From assembly GCA_045585835.1 (NCBI GenBank), contig JAZMZG010000008.1, positions 1-59,792 of the forward strand: a stretch of DNA of 59,792 nt, given 5' to 3'. Below are positions 23,290 through 31,253 of this stretch, in pieces. Under the pieces are notes generated by a model. The model searched no databases. It was not told where the DNA came from and was given only the letters and a program-made list of their open reading frames with translations. This DNA is from CALCTE01 sp045585835 (GTDB lineage: Bacteria > Bacillota > Clostridia > Oscillospirales > CAG-272). The translations under genes were made by a program, and so were the position numbers. How positions within the stretch are numbered: position 1 is the first letter of the stretch; the number at the start of each line of letters is the position of its first letter.

Positions 23290-24882
23290 TTACTTATTGT
23301 CCGTATTTTTACGCTTTTTAAGCGCCTCAATTATAAAAAATGCAACAATAAAAGTCCATATAACGCCGAGCGATATAAGCAGAGCCTTCGAAGCGGAAGG
23401 CAGAGCACCGAATTTAATTTTGGCACCGCCCGTAGCGCCAACCTCCGTGAGCCTGTAGAGAGCTTCGGTATCATCAAAAAGCTTATCTATATCAAGCTCT
23501 TGCTTTCTTTTTATTGCCTTTACCGTTTCTTCGACAAGGTGTCCCGATGCATTTCGAAGCGATGCCGAGCCGTTGAATACGGGGGTGACGAAGCTATGGT
23601 TTACGTTATCAAGCAAAAGCTTTGCCGCCTTTATTTTCACGTCGTAGTAAAGCTCGTTATCGGCGCCTTCTTTTGAAAGATAGTCGATATATTCCGCACT
23701 CTCTTGTGCCTTTTTTGTAACGGGCACATAGCCTTCTGTCTGCGAATAAGCTATCTGTACCTCGTTTGTAAGCATAAACTGCATAAAGAGCCAAGATGCC
23801 ATAACCTCTCCGCTGTCTTCCTTGTTAAAGATGCAGATGGAAGGCCCTTGCGATATCATTTTGGGATTATCCGTATCGTATTGCGGTACGGGTAACACGG
23901 CGGTTTCAAAATCGACAGTTTTATCCTCAGAGATAGTGTTAAGAGGTGCTTTTGCTCCCATCCAAGTAGCACCCGCCGTGGAGTCTATGGCAAATATGCA
24001 CTGACCGGCGTTAAGATAGTCTGCGGGATATCCGCGTCTTTTGAATGTTTCAAGACAGCCGTTTTCCGTTGCTTCGGCAAGCTCGGAGATGATAGCTTTC
24101 GTTTTGTCCGAGAATATTTCTATTTCGCCTTTTGAGTTACTGTAGGGAGCATCCTTTTGGCGAAGCATCTGTATCATCATATTGTCGGTGGATTTATATA
24201 TAAACGGCATCAAAACATTTTGTCCGTTTATAGCGTAGGTGCCGTCGTCGTTTTTCTTTAAGGCGGCCTTGCTCACCTCAAATATGAATTCCCAAGTAAC
24301 AACGTCGCCAAGCGTATATCCGAGCTTTTCGACGTAGGTCTTGTTCACGTACAGAGCTTCAGTTGAACGCATAAAGGGGAGCGCATAGTGGCTTCCGCCT
24401 ATATTGCACTCGGCTAAAAATTTAGGCACTATCTGTGCTCGCTTTGGACTGTCAAACAAAAGCTCCGAGCCGCCGAGTCCGTATTTTTCGTTATCAAAGA
24501 GCTCATCAAGCGGCACGACGATGTTGTTTCCCGTAAGATACGTTGCAATATGGTCGGGATACGTTATACATACGTTGGGCGTCGTTCCCGTTTCGATATT
24601 GGTTATTACGTCTTGGTATATTCTTCCGTAGTCCGTGTAGAGCTTTAAGTTTACTGTTATGTTTGGGTAAAGCTTTTGGAAATCCTCAATAGCTTTTTCG
24701 TAAATACCGACTTGTGTGATATTCGTGTCGTTTTTAGCCCAAAAGGATATCTCGTAATTTACGGTAGTATCGAAGCTTTCGGGAACTTCAAAGACCGCGG
24801 CGTCGCTTTTTGCGCCGTGGCAGGAGCAAAGCACAGGCAGCGTTACCAAAACGCAGAGGAACAAACAAAGAAGCTTTTTCAT
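23290..24882 (-). CDS. ABC importer substrate-binding lipoprotein with an added C-terminal membrane helix
   Basis: A 530-residue family-1 (SBP_bac_1, UgpB-like) binding protein with signal peptide and lipobox LCSC (Cys20). Typical phrases: YEISFWAKNDTN, AIEDFQKLYPNITV, PNVCITYPDHIATYL, GSHYALPFMRSTEALYVNK, ASWLFMQFML. These catch sugars or glycerol-3-phosphate for the permeases encoded directly upstream. Unusually, after the binding domain the protein ends with a hydrophobic segment (~498-520) followed by KKRKN, so it should be held at both ends. Its start overlaps the permease stop by 4 nt; it is the last gene of the four-gene importer operon. Confidence 0.92.
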   Translation of the reverse strand: MKKLLCLFLCVLVTLPVLCSCHGAKSDAAVFEVPESFDTTVNYEISFWAKNDTNITQVGIYEKAIEDFQKLYPNITVNLKLYTDYGRIYQDVITNIETGTTPNVCITYPDHIATYLTGNNIVVPLDELFDNEKYGLGGSELLFDSPKRAQIVPKFLAECNIGGSHYALPFMRSTEALYVNKTYVEKLGYTLGDVVTWEFIFEVSKAALKKNDDGTYAINGQNVLMPFIYKSTDNMMIQMLRQKDAPYSNSKGEIEIFSDKTKAIISELAEATENGCLETFKRRGYPADYLNAGQCIFAIDSTAGATWMGAKAPLNTISEDKTVDFETAVLPVPQYDTDNPKMISQGPSICIFNKEDSGEVMASWLFMQFMLTNEVQIAYSQTEGYVPVTKKAQESAEYIDYLSKEGADNELYYDVKIKAAKLLLDNVNHSFVTPVFNGSASLRNASGHLVEETVKAIKRKQELDIDKLFDDTEALYRLTEVGATGGAKIKFGALPSASKALLISLGVIWTFIVAFFIIEALKKRKNTDNK

Positions 24883-25745
24883 CCTTTCGTGCCTCCTCTC
24901 GAAACGCCCGCCATTATTTGACGTCTGAATATTAAAAACAGTATGATAAGCGGGATAGATATGGCAACTACCGCTGCCATCATTGCGGGTATATTGTCAC
25001 GTCCGAATCCGTGCTGCCTTATTTCCTGTATACCGTTGGAAACGAGAAAATATTTCGGGTCGTCAGCGGCAAGGCGGGGCCAAACGTAAGAGTTCCAGCA
25101 CTCAATGACCTTTAATATAAGCACCGTGACTATGGTGGGACGGCATATCGGTATCATTACCTTAAAAAGATATTTAAGGTCGGCAGTTCCGTCAACCTTT
25201 GCCGCATAGTAAAGCTCGTTTGGCACTTGCGCAAAGTTTTCTTTTAAAAGATACACGTAGAATACGGAGGTTATCGACGGTAGGATAAGACCCAAAAAAG
25301 TGTTTCTCATATCGAGATTTGTCACCGTTGTGTAATTTGTTATAACTACAAGCTCCGTCGGTATCATCATAAGCGCAAGAAACAGCGTAAACACGAGGTT
25401 TTTGCCTTTAAAATCGAGGCGCGCAAACGCGTACGCGGCAAGCACCGATACCATAAGCATAACGACGGTCGTTACCACCGTAAAAATAAGCGTGTTGAGA
25501 AAATATCTGTCGAGAGGCACTGCCGTAAAAGCGAATTTGTAGTTTTCCGCAGTCGGCGCGTTTGAGAAAAACTTGGGTATTATCTCGCCGTTATATTCCG
25601 CAGTGCTTTTTGCGGAGGTAAGTATCATCCAATAAAAAGGGAAGAGTACAATAAGCCCCCAAAGCGTAAGGAGAGTGTAAACGACACCGCTTCCAAAGGC
25701 GGTCTTTATGCGATCTGTCTTTTTGTTAAAACTCGATTCGTTCAT
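24879..25745 (-). CDS. Carbohydrate ABC transporter permease (MalG/UgpE-like)
   Basis: The 288-residue inner-membrane permease has six predicted helices; TM1 is near 17-40 (YTLLTLWGLIVLFPFYWMIL). It carries the EAA-type loop, here YYAAKVDGTADLKYLFKVMIPICRP near 180-205, that docks on the ATPase. The C-terminal RRQIMAGVSRGGTKG matches the family. It sits between the second permease (12 nt) and the binding protein (4-nt overlap). Substrate sugar or glycerol-3-phosphate cannot be told apart by eye. Confidence 0.93.
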   Translation of the reverse strand: MNESSFNKKTDRIKTAFGSGVVYTLLTLWGLIVLFPFYWMILTSAKSTAEYNGEIIPKFFSNAPTAENYKFAFTAVPLDRYFLNTLIFTVVTTVVMLMVSVLAAYAFARLDFKGKNLVFTLFLALMMIPTELVVITNYTTVTNLDMRNTFLGLILPSITSVFYVYLLKENFAQVPNELYYAAKVDGTADLKYLFKVMIPICRPTIVTVLILKVIECWNSYVWPRLAADDPKYFLVSNGIQEIRQHGFGRDNIPAMMAAVVAISIPLIILFLIFRRQIMAGVSRGGTKG

Positions 25746-25757
25746 AAATCACACCTC

Positions 25758-26648
25758 CTAATAGTGTACGTGCTTGCGGCTTATCATAAGGTTTATGCAG
25801 GTTATGGTAAGCACTATCGCAAACAAAATGACTGCCGCCGCCGATGCAAATGACGGATATCCTCCGCTGTCGCCGTAAAGCATATCGTATATGTAGCCCA
25901 CGAGAGTATTCATTTCGGCGGCGTTAAGCTCCGTACCGAAAAGCGCAACGGAATCGCTGTAGGCTTTAAATGCGCCTATAAATCCCGTGATAACGAGATA
26001 AAACAGCATGGGCGATATCATCGGAAGAGTTATCTTTCTGAAAATACGCCATTTTGAAGTGCCGTCGACCTTTGCGACGTTGTAGTAATCCTTATTTACC
26101 GAAGCAAGCGCACTCGTTAAAATAAGCACCTTAAAAGGCATTACCACCCATACCGTGTATATGCACAAAACGAGCATTTTCGCCCAATAAGGCCCCGTTA
26201 TAAAGTCTACGCTTTCCCCGCCGAAGAAGTTTATCAGTACGTTTACGAGTCCGTCGGAGTAAGGCGTGGTTTGAAAGAGTATCATAAATACCAAGCCGAC
26301 TGCGAGCGTATTTGTGACATAGGGGAGAAAATATACGGTTTGGAAAAGCTCACGGAGCTTTTTTATCGAGGAAAGTCCAAGCGATATAAGAAGCGCAAGG
26401 CCCGTTGAAACGGGCACGGTTATCAGAACGAGGATAAGCGTATTTTTAAGCGCTTGCAAAAAGTATGGGTCGTGAAGCACCTTTTCGAAATTATAGGTAC
26501 CGATACCGTAGCTCGTTTGCGATGTGAAGTTATATCCCTCTTCGACCGAGTATACGAACACGTCCATAAGCGGATATATCATAAATACCGCCAAAAACAG
26601 AAGCGAAGGCAATAGGTAAAGCCAAGCTTTTTTGTTGTTTTTTTCCAT
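25758..26648 (-). CDS. Carbohydrate ABC transporter permease (MalF/UgpA-like)
   Basis: A 296-residue partner permease with about six helices: TM1 at ~10-30 (WLYLLPSLLFLAVFMIYPL), and the EAA loop YYNVAKVDGTSKWRIFRKITLPMISP near 185-212. It lacks the long periplasmic loop of enteric MalF, as usual for Gram-positive UgpA/MsmF types. Gene order here is ATPase, UgpA-like, UgpE-like, binding protein, all leftward. Confidence 0.93.
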   Translation of the reverse strand: MEKNNKKAWLYLLPSLLFLAVFMIYPLMDVFVYSVEEGYNFTSQTSYGIGTYNFEKVLHDPYFLQALKNTLILVLITVPVSTGLALLISLGLSSIKKLRELFQTVYFLPYVTNTLAVGLVFMILFQTTPYSDGLVNVLINFFGGESVDFITGPYWAKMLVLCIYTVWVVMPFKVLILTSALASVNKDYYNVAKVDGTSKWRIFRKITLPMISPMLFYLVITGFIGAFKAYSDSVALFGTELNAAEMNTLVGYIYDMLYGDSGGYPSFASAAAVILFAIVLTITCINLMISRKHVHY

Positions 26649-26665
26649 TATCTTATACCTCTATC

Positions 26666-27766
26666 TTATACCTCGAAACGAATGCGCTCTTCGGTTTGTT
26701 TGTCAAAGATGAATACTTTTTGAGGCTTCAAGTTAAAACGCACGTATTCTTTAGAGGTGTCAACCTTTGCTTCGGAGTTGATTATAGCTCTGACAAAAGG
26801 AGCTTCGCAGTATGTATTTTCCGCTACAACGGAGATATCTCTGCCCATTATCTCAACACGGGAGAGCTTTGCGGAAAATGCGCCGCCTTCATCGAGAACG
26901 AAGCCTTCGGGACGTACTGCGGCGTATACCTCGCCGTCTTTTGCGCCCTTAACATCAAGCACAGCCTCGTCGCCTATATATAGCTTTTCTTCAAATACAC
27001 GCGCAGAGAATACATTTATGGGAGGAGTACCCAAGAATTTTGCAACGAACAGATTTTTCGGTTCATCGTATACTTCTTGCGGAGCGCCTATCTGCATGAT
27101 CGCACCGTCGCGCATTACTACGATAAGGTCGGATATGCTCATAGCTTCCTCTTGGTCGTGTGTGACGAAGACCGTTGTAATGCCCGTCTTTCTCTGTATT
27201 CTTCTTATTTCCTCTCTCGTTTGAAGACGGAGTCTTGCATCGAGGTTGGAGAGGGGCTCGTCAAGAAGAAGAACCTTCGGAAGCTTTACCAAAGCTCTGG
27301 CTATAGCAACACGCTGTTGTTGACCGCCCGAGAGGGCGGAGGGCTTTCTGTCCATATATTCTTCGATTTGAACAAGTCTTGCGGCTTCTTCGGCACGCTC
27401 TTTCATCTGTGCCTTCGTAAGCTTATTCTTGCCCTTAAAATTTTGTAAGGGGAACAGCACGTTTTCTCTGACCGTCAAATGAGGATAGAGAGCGTAGTTT
27501 TGGAACACCATTCCGACGCCTCTTTTTTCGGGAGGAAGAAGCGTTACGTCTTCATCGCCGAAATATATTTTTCCTTCGCTTGCCTTTAAGAGTCCGCAGA
27601 TAAGATTTAAAGTCGTGCTTTTGCCGCAACCGGAAGGACCGAGAAGTGCAACGAGCTTTCCGTCGGGTATCTCAAAGCTTACGTCCGCAACTGCCGTGAC
27701 AAAGCTTTTGTCGCCCTTTTTCATCGAGGGAAATTTTTTTGTCAAATTTTCGAGTAAAACTTTCAT
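26666..27766 (-). CDS. Carbohydrate ABC transporter ATPase (UgpC/MsmX/MalK-like)
   Basis: 366 residues: ATPase domain with Walker A GPSGCGKST (~43), Q-loop VFQNYALYPH, signature LSGGQQQR (~145), Walker B LLLDEPLSNLD and switch His in FVTHDQEEAM. A C-terminal MOI/TOBE-type domain (~240-366) follows, the part that receives regulatory signals in MalK. It powers the two permeases encoded next. Promoter at 27812-27840; it heads the operon. Having its own ATPase means the system need not rely on a shared MsmX. Confidence 0.95.
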   Translation of the reverse strand: MKVLLENLTKKFPSMKKGDKSFVTAVADVSFEIPDGKLVALLGPSGCGKSTTLNLICGLLKASEGKIYFGDEDVTLLPPEKRGVGMVFQNYALYPHLTVRENVLFPLQNFKGKNKLTKAQMKERAEEAARLVQIEEYMDRKPSALSGGQQQRVAIARALVKLPKVLLLDEPLSNLDARLRLQTREEIRRIQRKTGITTVFVTHDQEEAMSISDLIVVMRDGAIMQIGAPQEVYDEPKNLFVAKFLGTPPINVFSARVFEEKLYIGDEAVLDVKGAKDGEVYAAVRPEGFVLDEGGAFSAKLSRVEIMGRDISVVAENTYCEAPFVRAIINSEAKVDTSKEYVRFNLKPQKVFIFDKQTEERIRFEV

Positions 27767-27811
27767 TTTTATCGCTTCCTTGATAGTTATATAGGGTAGG
27801 TTTGCACCTCA

Positions 27812-27840
27812 ATTATATCCCCAACTTTACGAAATGTCAA
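27812..27840 (-). promoter_or_regulatory. Promoter of the carbohydrate importer operon
   Basis: Leftward TTGACA (27835-27840), 17 nt, TATAAT (27812-27817): perfect consensus. Confidence 0.9.
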
Positions 27841-27906
27841 TAAAAGCACTTGCATTTATTGACAATATGGGGTATATTGTTATTAGTTTAAATAAGGATG
27901 AATGTT

Positions 27907-28650
27907 ATGCCGAGATTTTTTATACCCACCGACTGCATAGAAGATAATAAAATTGTGATTTACGGAAGCGATGCGCACCATTTAAGCCACGTTTTACGAA
28001 TGGCAAAGGGTGATACGGTCACCGTTTGCGATATGGGAAGACGTGAGCACGAGTGCAAGATATGCGATTTCCGAGAGGGAGAAGTTGAACTTGAGATAAT
28101 CTCCACAAAAGAAAGCTCAAACGAGCCTACGGTAAAAGTGACGCTTTACCAAGGGCTTCCAAAGGCGGATAAGCTCGAGCAGATAATCCAAAAATCGGTT
28201 GAGCTCGGCGTTTATAAGATAGTGCCGGTGGAGGCGGAAAGAAGCGTTGTTAAGGTCAAGGACGGCTACGATAAGAAGCTTGACCGCTATAACGCCATCG
28301 CACTTGCCGCAGCAAAACAGTGCGGCAGGGGATATGTTCCGAGCGTTGAAGCTCCGATGAAATTTAAAGCGGCGGCAGAGGCGCTTGCCTCCCACGAGCT
28401 TTCGTTTATATGTTACGAGGGCACGGACGTAGTGCCGATTATAAAGATTGCAAACGAGGCGTTTTCAAGGGGCGTTTTTGACGTAGGATTTTATATCGGT
28501 CCCGAGGGAGGACTTTCAAACGATGAGATAATGCTTGCAAAAGAGGCGGGGATAGCTCTTTGCGGACTCGGCAAACGAATACTTCGTACGGAAACCGCAT
28601 CAAGTTGTGTGCTTTCGGCGCTTATGCTTTTAAGCGGAAATCTCGAATAG
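27907..28650 (+). CDS. rsmE: 16S rRNA (uracil1498-N3)-methyltransferase
   Basis: Methylates U1498 in the ribosomal decoding region. The ATG at 27907 (MPRFFIP) is preferred to the one at 27898, which lies inside the AAGGA ribosome binding site. Family features: MPRFF start, HHLSHVLRMAKGD near 22-35 in a PUA-like N-domain, and the C-terminal SPOUT knot with IGPEGGLSNDE near 195, and LGKRILRTETA near 218. 247 residues, full length. TTGACA at 27859-27864 with TATTAG 16 nt on is a possible promoter. Followed 8 nt later by a membrane-protein gene. Confidence 0.95.
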   Translation: MPRFFIPTDCIEDNKIVIYGSDAHHLSHVLRMAKGDTVTVCDMGRREHECKICDFREGEVELEIISTKESSNEPTVKVTLYQGLPKADKLEQIIQKSVELGVYKIVPVEAERSVVKVKDGYDKKLDRYNAIALAAAKQCGRGYVPSVEAPMKFKAAAEALASHELSFICYEGTDVVPIIKIANEAFSRGVFDVGFYIGPEGGLSNDEIMLAKEAGIALCGLGKRILRTETASSCVLSALMLLSGNLE

Positions 28651-28658
28651 GTGAAGAT

Positions 28659-29357
28659 ATGAAAAAACAAAACAAGATTTTGGAAGAAATATATACGGTA
28701 AGAACGATAACGGCGTTTTCGCTTTTCTGCGTGCTTTTCGTCGCTTTGCTTTTTGCGCTAAAGCTTGACGAGCTTACGCTGTATATGGCAAGTGACTATA
28801 TATTGCCCATCTTTTCGGTAATTGCCGTGCTCGGAGCGGTATTGTGGGTACTCGGCAAAATAAAAAAGGGCGCCCTTCGTGCGTATACCTTGGCGTTTAT
28901 CGGTCAGCTCGTATTCTTCGGTGCGCTGCCAGTGGTGCTGTTTGCGCTTCTTATGAAGGACGTTCCCGATAAAAACGACGTATTTTCCGCACTTCTTGCA
29001 TACGGCATACTTTGCGTTGTATTGTATACAGTCTACGCCTCATCGCGTGAATCGTTTTCACACGCTCTTTCGTCGGGTATGGGCATAGCTCTGATTTACG
29101 TATTGAGGCATTTTCAAGGCGGCAGAAAGTTTTTTCCGATACTTATTGCCGCAAACGTGATTTTCGTTGCGTATTTGGTATTTTCAATACTTCGCAAAAG
29201 AAAACAAAAAAGCGAGCTTTTTGCAATAGGCGCGGCAACGCTTTTTAATGTAGCCGCCACCGTGATTTTTGCTTTAGAGCCACCCTTGTTTTTCTATATT
29301 ATCGGCGGACAAGCCGCTTTATATATCGTAACACGACTTTTCGTAAAGCTCCAATAA
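28659..29357 (+). CDS. Polytopic membrane protein, function unknown
   Basis: The ATG at 28659 follows the rsmE stop by 8 nt with AGGTGA upstream; upstream in-frame codons lie within rsmE. The 232-residue product has about eight hydrophobic helices with short loops, among them a segment near 20-38 and MASDYILPIFSVIAVLGAVL near 47-66. No motif was recognised. It is cotranscribed with rsmE and ends at a terminator shared with the convergent PAP2 gene. Confidence 0.75.
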   Translation: MKKQNKILEEIYTVRTITAFSLFCVLFVALLFALKLDELTLYMASDYILPIFSVIAVLGAVLWVLGKIKKGALRAYTLAFIGQLVFFGALPVVLFALLMKDVPDKNDVFSALLAYGILCVVLYTVYASSRESFSHALSSGMGIALIYVLRHFQGGRKFFPILIAANVIFVAYLVFSILRKRKQKSELFAIGAATLFNVAATVIFALEPPLFFYIIGGQAALYIVTRLFVKLQ

Positions 29358-29367
29358 AAAAACGAAG

Positions 29368-29388
29368 ACCTCTCCAAAGCGGAGAGGT
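29368..29388. terminator. Terminator between convergent genes
   Basis: An 8-bp stem ACCTCTCC/GGAGAGGT (loop AAAGC), T6 on the right and an A run on the left. Confidence 0.85.
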
Positions 29389-29393
29389 TTTTT

Positions 29394-29969
29394 CTATGTT
29401 CTTTCGTGCGCAAGCAGTAGCCTGTTTTCCAAATCGTACTTGTCGTAAAGCGCTTTGATAATATAGAAGGAAACTACCGCAAAGAGCGCTCCGAGCACAC
29501 TTCCCGCCAAAACGTCGGAGGGGAAGTGCACGAAAAGGTAGAGCCTTGAGAAAGCGATAAGAGATGCAATCACGAGAGCTGCCGCACCAAGCGGCTTTTT
29601 GTACATAAATATCGCTACGGCAGCTTCAAACGAAGCGAGCGTATGTCCCGAGGGAAAGGAGCCGTCATGGAGCTTTTCCACCAAGAGTGAATCTCTCATA
29701 GCCTCATATCCCGCACAGTCGTACGGCCTTGTTCTGAAAAATACGTTTTTCAAAAATCCGTTTCCGATTATAAGACCTATGATAAGAGCCATTCCCACCG
29801 TAAGACCCATTTTACGTGTTTTTTTGAAACAAAGGCATATTACGGCGCATATTATCCAAAATAAACCCGCATCGCCAAGCATAGTTACGTAGGTCATAAA
29901 CTTATCCATAAACGGACTTTTAAATGTTTCCTGTATCCAATTCAGTACGGAAAATTCCATATTTTTCAC
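29394..29969 (-). CDS. PAP2-family phosphatase (undecaprenyl-diphosphatase/lipid phosphatase-like)
   Basis: A 191-residue membrane enzyme with five to six helices and all three PAP2 motifs: KNVFFRTRP (~74), SFPSGHT with the catalytic His (~104-110), and SRLYLFVHFPSDV (~141-153) with the nucleophile His. Such proteins remove phosphate from undecaprenyl diphosphate (BcrC type), phosphatidylglycerol phosphate or similar lipids outside the membrane. Its start overlaps the glycosyltransferase stop by 4 nt, pointing to use of the same lipid carrier. Confidence 0.92.
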   Translation of the reverse strand: MKNMEFSVLNWIQETFKSPFMDKFMTYVTMLGDAGLFWIICAVICLCFKKTRKMGLTVGMALIIGLIIGNGFLKNVFFRTRPYDCAGYEAMRDSLLVEKLHDGSFPSGHTLASFEAAVAIFMYKKPLGAAALVIASLIAFSRLYLFVHFPSDVLAGSVLGALFAVVSFYIIKALYDKYDLENRLLLAHERT

Positions 29970-31048
29970 CTTTTGTTTTCTTCACCGAACACCCATTTTT
30001 TCTGTATAAAATAGCTTGCAAAGAAAATGAGCGTCTTGATAGCGGTGATTATCAAGAAGTATACAAATCCCTCTTGCCTTCCGAGCAAGGATTCGGCACC
30101 GATGGTACAAATGTAGGTCACTATCGCCAAAATTGCCCAAAGGACGGCATAACGAAAGACCGAGCGGCCGTTTTGCTTTTTGAAAACGAGCTTTGCATTT
30201 ATAAAATAGTTGACTATAGACGAAATGAGCCTTGCGGGGAGAAAGTCAACAAGCTCGTTTACGAATACGTTTCGGAAATTAAACGTATCGTGCAATATCA
30301 CCTGAATGACGTTTTCCAAAATAACGCAGAAAAATGAGCTTAAAGCATATTTTACCGTTTTTTCAAACAGATGGTAATATATACGCAGCGAATCCTTTAC
30401 GGGATGGAAATGGGAGTTTTTGTTTTCTTCGATATATACCGTTTCGATTTTCACTTCGCTGTAGGGGATATTGTTATCCTTCATCGTGAGGAGCATATTG
30501 TTTTCGTATTCATAGCGCTCGCCTTCCGTTTGGAGCATATACGCATAAAATTTTGAGGGAACTGCGCGAAGTCCCGTCTGTGTATCCGACACGTCCATTT
30601 TGAAGAATCTCTTGAATACGTTTTTCGTGATATTATTTCCCTTGCGGCTTCTTTCGGGCACGAAAGGGAGAGTGAAGTCGCGGCAGCCGAGCACGATGTG
30701 AGGCTCGCCCGAAAGCATTTCTTTTGCACACGCAAGCACGTCTTTCGGAAGATGCTGTCCGTCGCAGTCAACGCATACCGCTCCGAGTGATTCGGGACGG
30801 TTTTCGAGTATATATTTGTACGCTGTTTTTAAAGCTGCGCCTTTTCCTCGGTTTTGCCCGTGAACAAGAAGCGTCACCGCCGAAAATTCTTTTGTTTTTT
30901 CAAATATTTTATTATAGGCAGAGCTGCTGCCGTCGTTTACGATGATTATATCGCAAAATCCTGCTTCCATCAAAAGAGGGATAGCCGTTATGAGCTTATC
31001 GTCGGGCTCGTAAGCGGGGACGATAAGAGAAATGTTTTCAAGTTGCAT
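29966..31048 (-). CDS. GT2 glycosyltransferase fused to a GtrA-type membrane domain
   Basis: Start at 31048 (MQLENISLIVPAYEP) chosen for the GGAGATGGG upstream. Residues 1 to ~225 are a Dpm1/GtrB-like GT2 domain: VPAYEPDDKL, IVNDGSSS, NRGKGAALKTAY, and the DxD motif in VDCDGQH. Residues ~235-360 form a GtrA domain of four helices (FFCVILENVIQ, LPARLISSIVNYFINAKLVFK, the last ending in KKWVF). GT2 enzymes of this kind load a sugar onto polyprenyl phosphate and GtrA helps flip it, so the fusion does both. Operon with PAP2 phosphatase; role in surface polymer glycosylation is inferred. Confidence 0.93.
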   Translation of the reverse strand: MQLENISLIVPAYEPDDKLITAIPLLMEAGFCDIIIVNDGSSSAYNKIFEKTKEFSAVTLLVHGQNRGKGAALKTAYKYILENRPESLGAVCVDCDGQHLPKDVLACAKEMLSGEPHIVLGCRDFTLPFVPERSRKGNNITKNVFKRFFKMDVSDTQTGLRAVPSKFYAYMLQTEGERYEYENNMLLTMKDNNIPYSEVKIETVYIEENKNSHFHPVKDSLRIYYHLFEKTVKYALSSFFCVILENVIQVILHDTFNFRNVFVNELVDFLPARLISSIVNYFINAKLVFKKQNGRSVFRYAVLWAILAIVTYICTIGAESLLGRQEGFVYFLIITAIKTLIFFASYFIQKKWVFGEENKR

Positions 31049-31164
31049 AACCCATCTCCTTGCTGTCATGCGACACTGTAATACATAACAATTATACATC
31101 TTTTGTAAATAATTACAATAGTTTTTTCAAAACAGTTTTTTGCGGCATTTGGGAAAGAAAATTA

Positions 31165-31193
31165 TTGCAATTATTTGTAATATGTATTATAAT
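31165..31193 (+). promoter_or_regulatory. Promoter of the lepA operon
   Basis: TTGCAA (31165-31170), 17 nt, TATAAT (31188-31193), about 60 nt before the lepA start. Confidence 0.82.
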
Positions 31194-31253
31194 AAGATAT
31201 ATTATTCAAAAAGCGGCCATTGGCGTAAAGAACGTAAAGGAAGAACGTGCAAA

